Assembly: GCA_022497155.1 (NCBI GenBank)
Contig: MU385718.1
Location: 496,001-560,000, forward strand
From: Whalleya microplaca
Lineage: Eukaryota; Ascomycota; Sordariomycetes; Xylariales; Xylariaceae
Length of the DNA stretch: 64,000 nt
Reading direction: 5' to 3'
Numbering within the stretch: the stretch's first letter is position 1; every line of letters starts with the position of its first letter. Made by a program: the position numbers and the translations under genes. Below are positions 51,804-62,630 of the stretch, in pieces. The notes below the pieces were generated by a model that was not told the DNA's origin, made no database searches, and worked only from the letters and a program-made list of their open reading frames with translations.

Positions 51804-53713
51804 CTATTCCCATAATTTCACATCTAAGCAGAGGTACGGCGTCCCTTCGAAACCGTCACCCATGGTATAAGTCAGGTTCCAGAACTCAAAGTCTCGAAGA
51901 GTTGTGTCGGTGCCTCCGACTGACCCCGCAAATGAAAGCGCATAAGTCAAATTCGCGTTACCAGCAACCTTGACGTCGAGGCCTTGAACTCCGTCCCATC
52001 CGGAGAGCGTTCTCATCTTCGTGAAGGTGGAGACGACAAACGTGAATATCGACGACGAGTTGCCGTTTGGATATGTCAGGTTCAATCGCCCCGGGGACAC
52101 GTCCACGTGCAGTGCCGTCTCGGTCGGATACAGCTGTTTGTCATCAGATTAAAACGAAACGACGAGCAGAGCCTCAAGCAAGAAAACAAGACTTACCGAG
52201 ATGAAGGCGATCTCGTCACCGGTATTCCACTGAATGACGGCTGGGTTGAAGGACTCTTGCGACTTCGAAGGTCCCCCGACCACGATCTCATCGTATGACT
52301 CGGCGCCGATGGTGAGTTTATCCGACAGCCAAGTCGTGATGTTCCGGGGGACTTTGTCGTACGGCGGGTAGTAAGCCTGTGCTTCGAACGTGTGCTCGCC
52401 ACTAAATTCGGTTAATTTCTCGAGGGTACCTTCTGGTAGTAACGAAGCATGGAAATCAGCCAGCACCGCCATGAGCGGACCCCAGGCGTAGTCGGCTACG
52501 TGGGACATTATTTGTGGCTATGATCAGGTCAGTCATTGAGGTCGACAGCGGTGTCGGTTTCGATGTCGGTGTCCTTACCTGAGAAATAAGGGATGACTTT
52601 TCTTTCCCAATCAGCGTCCAGAACCAAAGGGCCATCAAGCTCAGATACCGGTTCATGTCATAACCGTACGCTCGATCCCAAGGGCCGGCCATGTTTTTCA
52701 AGCCTGGGTGCCAGAGTTGGGACACGGCCGACCAAGTCTCTTTCAGCATCGTGGGTCCATGCTGGGCCATGATGGAGTCCTCTGGCAAGTATTTGGACCA
52801 TAGCACCAGGCCGAAGAGGCTGACTCCCGTGTACGTGCCGCTATTAAACTCGGACTATCCACGATCCAGTCAGTGATAGGTGGCCAACGGTCGGTCTTGT
52901 CTTGAGGAACTTACTAGAGTGTTGGCGCGGTCGAACAGGTCGATGATCTCCTGCGCATACACTTCGCCTGCCGCTGTGAAATTTTCGTCGTTCAGCCGGC
53001 GGCCAGCCCACCCGCTTACAAAAGCACGCATGATAGCCTAGGCACCGTGTCAGCAGCAGAATTCCGTATGGTGGAAGAATGAGGCGAACCGGATTGCTGT
53101 ATGCCGGGTATAGATTGTCGCCGTCTACACCCCCAACTCTATAGGAATCGCCGAAGGTAGCCGTGGCAAGCGAGTCGAGAATAAGCTCTTGCGTGTCATT
53201 GCTCAGGAGGTCCGAGAACTCCTCTATGATCATGACCAACGTGGTGCCAACGAAACCGCGCCAGTTTGGATCCCAGGATGAGTAAATGGAGGGGGCATAG
53301 TTGGGACTGCCAACCAACGGTTCTTCGGGATATACCTGGTAGTCGCCATACCTGTCCCTACGTTAGCACCTTATATCGACACACAACCTCAGCGCGTACC
53401 ATTGATCAGACTCGTTCTTGAACTGCGCACTAATCAGGTTCACGATGATTCGCTCAGCCTCTTGGACGTCGGAATCCTCGTTTCTTGCTAATAGCCCTAG
53501 AGCGTACCAAGCCGAACTACGAGTTTCGTGTCTCAGAGCTGCGTTTCCGGCCACATCGTACAGATAGCCAACGTTGCTGTCGTACCATGTGTCCATCCAA
53601 CCCATCGACTCATTCAGGAGCTGCTGGGCGTTGAGCGACAACGATGACATGTAGGATCCATGGCAGAGCTGAACAATGGCAGCCAACGCCAGAGTACTGT
53701 AAACCTTCCACAT
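51804..53713 (-). CDS. Secreted fungal protein of unknown function
   Basis: Six exons on the minus strand, 53,713-53,400, 53,351-53,090, 53,037-52,915, 52,854-52,579, 52,517-52,197 and 52,133-51,804, give 541 residues with all phases consistent. Residues 1-21 form a signal peptide (MWKVYSTLALAAIVQLCHG). The first 350 residues are helix-rich with aromatic signatures (YSSWDPNWRGF, YSNPAIMRAFVSGWAG, FNSGTYTGVSLFGLVLW, AYGYDMNRYLSLMALWFW), which could suit an alpha/alpha-barrel such as those of some glycoside hydrolases and lyases. The last part looks beta-rich, with several N-glycosylation sites (NLTY, NSSS). I recognise no catalytic motif and do not assign an enzyme class. It converges on the CE12-type esterase. 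Confidence 0.75.
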
Positions 53714-54550
53714 GGCCAACGTCTATCTCGCAGAAACACGGGGAGCAGGGGCTTGACCTCGGTCACAACCGCGCTCAAGAGCGCGCCGAGTATTATATTC
53801 TCCATTATCTCCGCACAGCCTGCCGACCCCTGATCTCTACGAGGGAGAAATGAACACATAGCAAGGGTAATTTGGGGGCCTCGGCCTTCCAAGCGAGCCC
53901 TCGTTGGAGAAGATAATGAGACGGTACCTTTATCATGGAATATCTTCTTTATTCGGCAGCCTATACCAAAATCTCCAACTAGTTGGTACTGTGGAGCTGA
54001 GCTTCGGTTGCTTTACAGCGAGGGACCCCTGTAGATCGTGCCGTGCGGGGTACCTAAGATACCCTGCCATAGCGGAGAAGTGCCCTGAAAGGTTAGGCGA
54101 AGCGATAGCCGGTCATAGTAGCCTAGATATCGTGGAGTACGCCGCCGGTTGCGCAAAGATGAATGTGCGTAATTGATAGTCCTTCGCAAGGGTTAATGAT
54201 GCTAGTGCCACCGGTGTTCTATCGCGGTCGAGATAGTCTCATCCTAACGTGTTCCGGCATTCTCATCGAAGACCCGGTGTTCTTATCAATATGCCGGTCA
54301 TCTCGTAAGAAAATACCGGTATTCTCATCAAACCCCCGGGGGTCTTATCAGACTCGTCGTGGCCTTACCAAAACATATGACACTCATATCACACAAGTTG
54401 GTCATCGATTGTTCTATCGCTCATATCTGAAAATCAAGAAATGCGTATGAAAATAGAAATAGGACTGTTCATATAGGGCCCGAGACGAAACAATGAAAGC
54501 GACTTGAACCTGATAATATATTCTCTGATTCTATTCAAGATATACAATCA
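53714..54550. other. Intergenic region with a degenerate minisatellite
   Basis: No gene is supported. It contains the repeat array at 54,254-54,372 described separately. Short frames at 53,904-54,176 and 54,163-54,450 lack motifs. Confidence 0.5.
54254..54372. repeat. Degenerate 20-22-bp tandem repeat, about six units
   Basis: Units start with ccgg and contain ttctcatca or cttatca: ccggcattctcatcgaagac, ccggtgttcttatcaatatg, ccggtcatctcgtaag..., ccggtattctcatcaaaccc, ccgggggtcttatcagac. Spacing is 20-22 bp. The copies are diverged, so this is an old array. Confidence 0.6.
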
Positions 54551-56180
54551 CTACCGCCTAGTTAACCGCTTCTCTAATGCGCGGAAGGGGAGATAAAGAA
54601 TCGCTGTCACCACGAACGCCAGTTCAAATCCAAGATCACCAGACTTCTGAGCAATAGGGCCTTTAAACCAAGCCTGTGACATGCTGGGTATGACGAGCGC
54701 GAAACTGAGGGCACTTGCCGCCAGCGCCGCCACGCCCCACGGCAGCCGGGACGCCGCATTCCAACTGTCGTGGTCGTAGGCGTCGTAATCGCGCCTCTTG
54801 AAGACGTTATGTTCGACGATGAGCACGGCGACGAAAGCCGCGCTCCAGTAGCCGATGAGCGCGACAAAGTTCTCGAGGCTGGCGAAGAACTCGACGGCCG
54901 CGCGGACGCTGACGGGGATGACGATGGCGGTGACCACGATCGAGAAGACGTAGCGCGGCACCACGACCAGCTGCGGGATCAGGATCTGGAAGTTCAGCGT
55001 GATCGAGTACATCGTCGCCGAGATGTTGCCCAGCAGCGTCAGCGAGAGAACGACCACGACAAACTTGCCGAAGCCGCCGGCGCGCGACAGCATCGCGGCT
55101 AATACGCCGCCAACGCTCGTCGCGTCGTAGCCTTCTTGCCACTCGGGGACGCTGCTTATAGCGCCAGCAATGGCAGAGCCGAGGACCATCAGTAACACCG
55201 ACGGGAGCAAAAGCCCCGCATACCCGTAGAAGAATAGTTTCACCCTGGGTTTATGTCAGCTCACGGCTCAAGGTTTGATAGGACAGGGGAACGTACGATG
55301 AAACTTTAGGACTCAGATATGTGGTAAAGTCCGAGGCCAAACAGGCGTACGGGATCATATAAGAGGCAATTATCATGCCGAAACTCAAGACGCCCGCAGC
55401 AGTCGCCGGTTCAGTGGGCGCTTGGTCTTTGAGATGGTCACCACCACATCCCACCGTAATAACGATGGCGATCAGTGCCGGAACCCACGCAAAGCGTTCA
55501 TACTGGTGTAGGACCCCGTATCCGCAGAAGGATATGAACAGAGCCACAATGCCCATAATGACGATGCCGACTGCGGGAGTGAGCCAGCCGCCTGTGACAG
55601 CCGACAGACACTGGCCCCCGATCACGCATATCACGACGCAGAACCCCGTAAGCGTGGCCAGGTTCAAGATGACCGGCACGGACACGAGGTATCTCCCATA
55701 CGAGTACCTCGCCTGCAGCATTTGCCGCAGACCAGTCTTAGGCCCGAAGGTTCCGAGGTAAGCTGGTATAGCGGCGGTCAACAGACAGAAGAACAGGATG
55801 ACCAGAGAACAATCCCGTAGACTCAGCCCGTAGGACGGACCAAGCATACCAAAGGTAATACTAGCGGATCATTAACCAGGCATTCTCCTCTCAAGGGGGA
55901 AGGGGGTGACAGCTCACGGTAAGAGGTTTGTGTTCATGCAGAACCATATTGAGAAAAAGCTGCTGTAGTTGGTAGCAGTCCGGTCTTCAAAGGACACTGG
56001 CAGTACGCCTCGCTCCTCGACCGGGCTGGCTGAGATGGCTTTGATCATGAGGCTTCGTATCGTTCTCAGGATATTACCTTTGGTCTCGGTAACTTCATTT
56101 GGTCGGACTGCCTTCTCAACGTCGTTCAGCTTGTTTTCTGCTATAGGTCTATCCCCGCCATCTTGAGGAGTTTGAGCCAT
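54551..56180 (-). CDS. NCS1-family nucleobase permease (purine-cytosine type)
   Basis: Three exons on the minus strand, 56,180-55,918, 55,860-55,297 and 55,244-54,551, give 506 residues, usual for the family. After a hydrophilic N-terminus come RTATNYSSFFSIWFCMNTNLLP and ITFGMLGPSYGLSLRD (TM1-2), then GTFGPKTGLRQMLQARYSYG, the NCS1 signature region. Many hydrophobic segments follow (about twelve in all), ending in LEKRLTRR. The fungal Fcy2-like branch imports purines, cytosine or related heterocycles with protons at the plasma membrane; the substrate cannot be read here. Introns are GTGAGC...GCTAG and GTACGT...CCCAG. Met at 56,180 is used; the upstream codon in frame is GTG. Confidence 0.9.
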
Positions 56181-57350
56181 CGTGACGATCACTGTTTGAT
56201 CGCACCGCCCAGTTAAACTCCGTGAGTCTTGCCACCGAATAAGTGAGTGTTCAGCTCAGTTCCCGCAGTTCCCGCGAATCGTTTACGATGTTCCAAAATT
56301 TAATAAGTAATTCGAACTGGCCTCTGGTGAGTGCCGGCAACCCACAAAATTCATGAGTCAATTATGGTGAAGAGCCTAAGGCCGATAGAAGTGGGACTTG
56401 ACGCCGAGTGACTGCTTGGATCCGGATCCTGACCCATAAAGCTTATCTCTGTTGCACTGAATACCACGTAAGATTCTTCTCTTGACCTCCGTCATATCCA
56501 AGTGGCCGGTATATCGGCCTATCACCGCGCCGGAGCAGTGAGGTGATGGTTCGAAAATTGCCACATGGAAAAGAAAGAAAAAATTGCTTGATGTCAGTCT
56601 AAGACTTATATAGTGTTTATACTGTATGGACACGGTGTGGGCTCTGCTCTATTCGCCATAGTAATTGATCATCGAAGATTGGAATCTCGTCATCCATGCC
56701 GAGGCTTTTTGCGTACTGTGTCGTGATCCACTTACATATCTAGACACAAAAATCTCTAAGCCTAGAAGAGAAGCTAGAACATCACCATGCTATCCTAGCC
56801 TAGCTTGATGCTATCGTGACTTTAAATACTGCACGAGAGCCGTTCTCGGAGCCATGGCTGGAGTTCACAGTTGATGCCAAAACAACAACTAGAAAAAAGA
56901 GTGTGAGCCAGCAATTTCGACGAATTGCAGACATGATTCTTTGAAAGAGAATGACACTATGTGTTCACAGCTGAGAGTTGGTCTCCTGTGACTGAAGCAA
57001 GCGAGGACAGACAGTGCTACCTTGGGTAGCGAGGGAAGCTCAGCTCAGCTTCTGCTCATCGTCTGTTTGTGTTCCGCAGCAAACATCTGCACCGGGCTAA
57101 CCCAACCTCGTTTCCTTTGCTGAGTGATACGGCATCTGTTCAGGGGCCGCAAAGTCTTCACGTCTATTCACACACTATCTCATTTTTTCCATGACTCCCA
57201 TGCGTATGGGGTTATCGCTGATATATAGTTCTAACAACGCTTAGTATTTCTGTAATTACAGCTTGCGGCGCTCTGTCGTAGCCATCTCACACCCCTTTGT
57301 TCGATTCTGACCACTGCGAGTACCGCCTCAGTATATCACATGTGTCGTGA
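56181..57350. other. Intergenic region, no supported gene
   Basis: 1.2 kb upstream of the permease. Nothing recognisable. Confidence 0.5.
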
Positions 57351-57844
57351 TTAATATGAGTGCTGAGGCTCAGTGGTTTTATGGATCACTGCCTGAATGC
57401 TGCTCCGTCTCCGCTGCTCCTGTGCCCTCCTTGCAGCTGCTCTCCGTCTCAAAATCGCCATGTTTCTCTCGCTCGTCGCCCCCAGCTCTCTCCGTCCGCT
57501 CGTTCGGTGTCTCCTCTGATGCCGTCCCAATTCACAAGCGTCGCACTCTTCATTACTCATTTGGACTTCTCTGAAGCAGATATTGGGGCATGATAAAGTC
57601 TCAGCTAGTGGCTCGTCGCACTGGAGCACATAGAGTTAGTATGATCTCTGTTTAGACGGTTCCAAGGTTCAATTCCAAGGCACTCGACTCCAGAGCACAC
57701 CCCACAAGGACCTTGTGTTGATGAATCAAGGCGAAGCTTGAGATGACTTCGGACTCTACCTACCGTCAACCGCCAGTTGCGAGGGAACCTAAAGATTCCA
57801 CGGCACGTGGGGCACCAAAGAATGTACAGGTCGACCTCGCACAT
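57351..57844 (-). CDS. Possible small Cys-rich protein, exon structure uncertain
   Basis: Two overlapping minus-strand frames look coding. One starts MCEVDLYILWCPTCRGIFRF at 57,844. The other reads CDEPLAETLSCPNICF and NEECDACELGRHQRR and stops at 57,351. Between them (about 57,660-57,620) is a good branch/acceptor pair (ATACTAAC...GTGCTCCAG) placing the second exon at about 57,620. I could not fix the donor: phase-compatible GT sites exist near 57,700 but are weak. Paired Cys (CPTC, CGVC, CDAC) suggest a small zinc-binding protein, followed by an Arg-rich tail. Unknown family; it may be spurious. Confidence 0.35.
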
Positions 57845-58775
57845 CTTGACAATCTTCTAGTCGTTTTATCGTGAAGAATAGATGAAGTGATTTGTGTGAG
57901 AAAGAATATTCGGGTTTGTCGATGTAGCTAAGCTGTAGCGAATATGTAGAGACAGTGCCTTGTTCAAGTTCAGTCAGAAGCAGTAGTTGATGGAAAAGGA
58001 ACTAGACGAGATATCGAGATGTGGAAGGCATGAGCCTCTCCGTGTCTAGAGTGAGTATGATGCAATGTCGGTAAGATAATAAGATGAGGAAGTGACCATT
58101 CAATAAGAGAATGACATAGTTCAACATCCCTTTGAGTGTCAGCTTAGATAGTCCTTTCGAACTCTATATCAATAGCATGTCAATTGACTGCGCTGTCTCG
58201 CTATAGCTACATCTTGACAAACCCTGTGGGCGTATTACCGAGTTTATTGCCCACTTCGAAGTATGATAAAGATAGTATTGAGATCATTATCCTAAATTTA
58301 CTATGAATCGATCAATAAACAATGTACGAGCTCAATGCTCCCAGGGGTCCAATATTATCCTTAGGCTGACTCTATGGCAAACCAAGTATTCACATGAAAC
58401 ATAGTTCGGCCACTATTAAAAGACCAAGCCAAATGAAACTCGGATGATTTTCAAACTATATATAAGATATCCCTATAAACACATAGTTAAGGGTTACGGT
58501 GCGGGGTAGATCAGCGATTGTCTCTCGGCTGCGACCTCAACAAGATGACGAGTGCGGAGATAGACCGGGGAAATCGATGGCCACCCATACCCATCGGAGA
58601 CACCAGATCCCGCCCGGTCATCGGACCAATCCTCCCTCGAGGTCCGGCTTGCCCCGCTGACACGGCATCACCGACGCCAGCCGAAGATTGAACACTTGAC
58701 CTACCATATACCATCCACACTCCTTACCAAGCCACGCATCTCCCCTCTCCACTACCTACCACCCAGCCACCGCCA
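57845..58775. other. Intergenic / promoter of the FAD dehydrogenase gene
   Basis: 930 bp without a supported gene. The last 50 bp before the ATG at 58,776 are C-rich and G-poor (actacctaccacccagcc), as is common in well-expressed ascomycete 5' leaders. Confidence 0.45.
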
Positions 58776-60486
58776 ATGGACTTCGACGAGACCTACGACG
58801 TCGTCGTAATCGGCGGCGGCAACGCGGGCTTCGCGGCCGCCAACACGGCCGCGCAATCGCAATCCGGGACCACCGCCACCAGCGTCTGCGTGCTGGAGAA
58901 AGCGCCGCGCGAGGACGCGGGCGGGAACACGTACTTCACGGCGGCGGGGTTCCGGACGTGCTTCGACGGGCTGGCGGACCTGCTGCCCCTTCTCTACCAG
59001 CCGGATGGCACAAAGGGGTTGCCGCCGGAGCTCGTGGAGAGGATCGATATGGAGCCGTACTCGAGGGAGGATTTTCTCGCTGTGAGTCCTTTAACTTCTT
59101 CTCTTCACAAAATTTCGTGTGTGTTATAGGCGGCGGTAGGTATCTAGTCGGGAACAGCACCACCTGATCCTCGCCCAGGACATCAACCGCGTAACCCACT
59201 CCCGCGCCTCGCCCACGCTCTCCGCCCTCCTGGTCGACAATTCGCGGTCCGCAATCCAGTGGATGGCGGACAACGGCGCGCGCTTCATCCTCTCCTTCAA
59301 CCGGCAGGCCTACCTCGTCGACGACCGCCACAAGTTCTGGGGCGGCATGGTCCTGACCATGGCGCAGCAGGGCGCCGAGCTCTTCGCCTGGCACCTGGAC
59401 CTGGCAGCCCGCCTGGGCGTGCGCACGCGCTTCGGCTGCGCCGGCACGGAGCTGCTCACGGATCCCACCACCGGCGCCGTCGTCGGCGTGCGCGCGGTCC
59501 AGAACGTGGATGGGCGCGAGGTCGAAGTGAGGATTGGCGCGCGCGGCGGCGTGGTGCTAGCCTGCGGCGGCTTCGAGGCCTCGCCCGCGCAGCGCGCGAG
59601 CCACCTCGGTCCCGCGTGGGAGGCGGCGCACGTGCGCGGGACGCCGTTCAACACGGGCGACGGGCACTTAATGGCGGCGGGCGTGGGGGCGCGGCCGGCG
59701 GGCGACTACGCGGGATGCCACAGCGTGGCGTGGGACGGGAACTCGTCGCCCTCGGGCGGGGACCGCGCGCGCACGAACGCGCTGACGAAGAGCGGGTACC
59801 CGCTGGGCGTGATGGTGAACGTGGAGGGGTTGCGGTTCGTGGACGAGGGGTTTGATCTCAGGAACTTCACGTATGCCGTCTACGGGCGCGAGATCCTGCG
59901 CCAGCCGGGCGGCGGCAGGGCGTTCCAGGTCTGGGATGCGCGCGGCGCCAGGTGGTTGCGCAGGGAGGAATATGCGGATGAGGTGACGACGAATCTACGG
60001 GCGGATACGCTGGAGGGCTTGGCGGATGTGCTCGTCGCGAGGGGGTTGAGGGATAAGGGGCGGTTCCTTGCCACCGTCGCCGAGTTCAATGCCGCGTGTG
60101 GGAGTTTCCAGCGGGAGCACCCGGAAAGAAAGTTTGATCCGGCGGTCAAGGACGGCTTGTCGACGCAGGGAGCGGAGAAGTGCCTGGAGATCGGTAAGAC
60201 GAACTGGGCCGTGCCGATCGAGAAGGGCCCGTTCCAGGCTGTCGAGGTGACGTGCGGGATTACGTTTACGTTCGGCGGACTGGCTGCCACGCCAAATGCC
60301 GAGGTGATCAGCGACGCGACTGGGAAGCCTATCGGTGGCCTGTACTGCGCGGGCGAGCTGCTGGGGGGTCTGTTTTGGGACAACTACCCGGGGGGTAGCG
60401 GGCTGACGATGGGTACGGTGATGGGGAGGATAGCGGGAAGGGAAGCGGCAAAAAGGGCTGAAAGCCATAAAGGTGATGGTAATTGA
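58776..60486 (+). CDS. FAD-dependent dehydrogenase (FAD_binding_2; tricarballylate/fumarate-reductase-like)
   Basis: Two exons, 58,776-59,081 and 59,179-60,486, give 537 residues. The intron is GTGAGT...CTGAT...GCCCAG. This acceptor is preferred because it joins EDFLA to DINRVTHSRASPTLSALLV, matching the family, where DxxRVT...DPxLxxLL is usual. The N-terminal dinucleotide-binding loop is VVVIGGGNAGFAAA, followed by VLEKAPREDAGGNTYF (flavin site). The C-terminal FAD motif GGLYCAGELLGGLFWDNYPG precedes a terminal helix. Best resemblance is to TcuA-type tricarballylate dehydrogenases and soluble fumarate reductases; the substrate is probably a small carboxylate or a ketosteroid-like compound. 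Third-position GC is unusually high between 59,200 and 59,900. It converges with the Mtf2-like gene 161 bp away. Confidence 0.86.
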
Positions 60487-60647
60487 GAAGAATGTTTTGT
60501 ATATTGACAGATGTAGCCGCCGGGTACATACATGTACTTATGCATAACGGATAATGTATGATACACCTGAGTTGATCCAACTCTCAGGGGTTTAGGTAAC
60601 CTAAAATTGAATATTATATATACAGTGACATAGCTGCAACGCGGAGC

Positions 60648-62630
60648 TCAATATCCCATGTCTTCTTCCCTCTGTTTGATCGACATATCCACAGCACGAT
60701 GCCAGTGATCCAGGCGATTGCGCACGGAGCGCTCGTATTCGGGCATGGTCATGATACTCATCGTGAAGTTACTCTGCGTTTGGCCTTTATTCATATCGAT
60801 CAAGGTCCGATGTGCCCGGTTTAGGGTGGAGGCGGTCTGCTTGTCGAAATAGAGACCACAGTGGCGCATCTCTTCGAGCAGGTCCAACATCCCGACTAGA
60901 TCACCACGGCGCCTCCAGTAGATGTCCAATAGCTCGTTGTAGAAGGGCGTGGACACACCGAGGACATAAGATTCCAGTCCGAGCTCCTTAATGCGTGGCA
61001 AGATCGAGAAAACGAGTGGTGATGGCCTATGGAATGCCACGTCCAGGCGACGCAGAGCAAGGAGAAGGTAAGCCGGGTACAGTGGCCCGTATATGTAAAG
61101 ACTGAGTTTTTGTGGTGAATTTGCGTTTTCGGCGTCGTCAGAAGTAAGCGTCTCTTCTACGGGCGTGTCCACTTCTTCGACATCATTAGGCGTCTCTCCT
61201 GCAGGCGAGTCCATATCCTCAACATCGGTAGCAGTAGCCGCCTCTTCTACAGGCGAGTCTGCATCCTCAATATCGCTAGCAGTAGCCGTCTCTACGAGCG
61301 AATCTGCATTCTCAACATCGTTAGGAATAGGCGCCTCTTCTACAAGTAGATCTGCAGTCTCAACGTCGGTAGCAGTAGCCATCTCTTCTGCAGGAAAGTC
61401 CGCAGTCTCGACATCAGTAGTAGTAACTGTCTCTTCTGCAGGGGAGTCTGCTTTCTCGATATCGGTAGCAGTAGCTGTTTCTTCCGCAGGCGTAGTCGTC
61501 TCTTCCGCAGGCGTAGTCGTCTCTTCCGCAGGCGTAGCCGTCTCTTCCGCAGGCGTAGCCGTCTCTTCTATAAGCGATTCTGCATTCTCAACATCATAAG
61601 GCGTAGCCGTTTCTCCTGCAAGGGACTCCGCATTTTCGATATCGGCAACAATAGCTGCCTCTTCTGCATGCAAGTCCGGATGCTCGACATCGTTAACAGT
61701 AGGCGCCTCCTCTTCTACGAGCGATTCTGCATTCTCAACATCATTAAGCGTAGCCGTCTCTTCTGCAGGCGAGTCGGCTGTCTTTGTGCTTGCCTCCTTT
61801 GGTTGCTTCTCGTGTGCCTCTGCTGCGTGTGTCTTCTGCCCGATATCCAGCCTTGCAGGCATGGTAAAGACCTCTTTCTCCAAGACGTCCCATAACTCAA
61901 GGTCGGTCGTCGCCGCCGCGATCAAGCCTTCGACGCGTGTTCGCTCGGGATGCCTCTTCTCCTCCAGCTCGATGGTACGCCCCATGGTATGAGCGGGCGC
62001 TTTCCACTCTTCACGGACGAAATTGTCTTCTCCCTCCACACTGCCATCATCATTCGGGACGTCATCCCAGCGCCGCGAGCCCCCGCCCATAGCCGAGGTC
62101 TTGATGGTATCGAGGGCCTTGCTGGCGGCGGCGCGCAGCTCGGCGGGGAATCGCAAGAGAGCCTTGTTGCGATCCCTGGCTGCCCCGGCTAGGATGGCAG
62201 GGGAGGTGACGGGCGATCGACGGGACTGGCCGGCATCAAGGGCGGCTTGTTGCATGATGAGCATGGCGGAGCGGGAAGACTCTGTCGGCTCCGGCGGCGG
62301 TCCACCTGCTGGCATCCTGGGCTTGAGACCGCGGGCTTTTATGTCGGCAAAGATTCGCTCGAAGATCTGTCTCTCGATGGGTGTGATCGTTCCGTGGGGG
62401 TCGGTAGGGGTGGGACGGGTGGTACGGGTCTCCTCTTCCTCTAGGAAAGACCTCTCCTCTGGGAAGCTCTCATCGCCGATATCTGTTGTAATGAAGGGTA
62501 TGTCATCATGGCCCTTGGCCTTGAAGTGTCTTTGTGTCGTATGGAATGTGCGAGCAACGGCAACGGCGGTTCGAGGTGTTGGACGGAGGATGGTCCTCGT
62601 CTGGTATAGGAAAGGGAGGAAGGAAGACAT
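60648..62630 (-). CDS. Mtf2-like mitochondrial protein with a large repeat insertion
   Basis: Single exon, 660 residues; Met at 62,630 is chosen because the codon further upstream is TTG. The N-terminus is a mitochondrial presequence (FLYQTRTILRPTPRTAVAVA...FHTTQRHF). The C-terminal region (about 508-600: YGPLYPAYLLLALRRLDVAF, SYVLGVSTPFYNELLDIYWR, GDLVGMLDLLEEM) matches the fungal Mtf2-like C-terminal domain. Yeast Mtf2/Nam1 acts in mitochondrial mRNA processing and translation. Residues about 280-502 are an acidic repeat block built from units such as SPAEETATATDVENAD, including five near-perfect TPAEET copies. This block is absent from ordinary family members as I know them, so the protein is about a third insertion. 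Confidence 0.8.
   Translation of the reverse strand: MSSFLPFLYQTRTILRPTPRTAVAVARTFHTTQRHFKAKGHDDIPFITTDIGDESFPEERSFLEEEETRTTRPTPTDPHGTITPIERQIFERIFADIKARGLKPRMPAGGPPPEPTESSRSAMLIMQQAALDAGQSRRSPVTSPAILAGAARDRNKALLRFPAELRAAASKALDTIKTSAMGGGSRRWDDVPNDDGSVEGEDNFVREEWKAPAHTMGRTIELEEKRHPERTRVEGLIAAATTDLELWDVLEKEVFTMPARLDIGQKTHAAEAHEKQPKEASTKTADSPAEETATLNDVENAESLVEEEAPTVNDVEHPDLHAEEAAIVADIENAESLAGETATPYDVENAESLIEETATPAEETATPAEETTTPAEETTTPAEETATATDIEKADSPAEETVTTTDVETADFPAEEMATATDVETADLLVEEAPIPNDVENADSLVETATASDIEDADSPVEEAATATDVEDMDSPAGETPNDVEEVDTPVEETLTSDDAENANSPQKLSLYIYGPLYPAYLLLALRRLDVAFHRPSPLVFSILPRIKELGLESYVLGVSTPFYNELLDIYWRRRGDLVGMLDLLEEMRHCGLYFDKQTASTLNRAHRTLIDMNKGQTQSNFTMSIMTMPEYERSVRNRLDHWHRAVDMSIKQREEDMGY
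61120..61790 (-). repeat. In-frame minisatellite inside the Mtf2-like gene
   Basis: Roughly fourteen imperfect units of 36-48 bp encode D-V-E-x-A-x-S-x-x-E-E-T-A-T. Nested in them (61,484-61,570) is a compact 18-bp array of about five copies (plus strand cttccgcaggcgtagtcgtct-like, minus TPAEET). All unit lengths are multiples of three, so the frame is kept. Confidence 0.85.

Noticed and set aside
57660..57690. tRNA T-arm-like ggttcaattcc
   Set aside because: No acceptor, D-arm or anticodon arm at the right distances; it lies in a candidate coding region.
59100..59178. Earlier acceptors (ctatag, ggtag, ctag) for the FAD dehydrogenase intron
   Set aside because: Some lead to stops and others insert residues not found in the family; the acceptor at 59,178 restores the family pattern.
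61165..61599. Ser/Thr-rich repeat frame on the plus strand resembling a cell-wall protein
   Set aside because: It is the complement of the acidic repeat in the Mtf2-like gene; no signal peptide or flanking exons.
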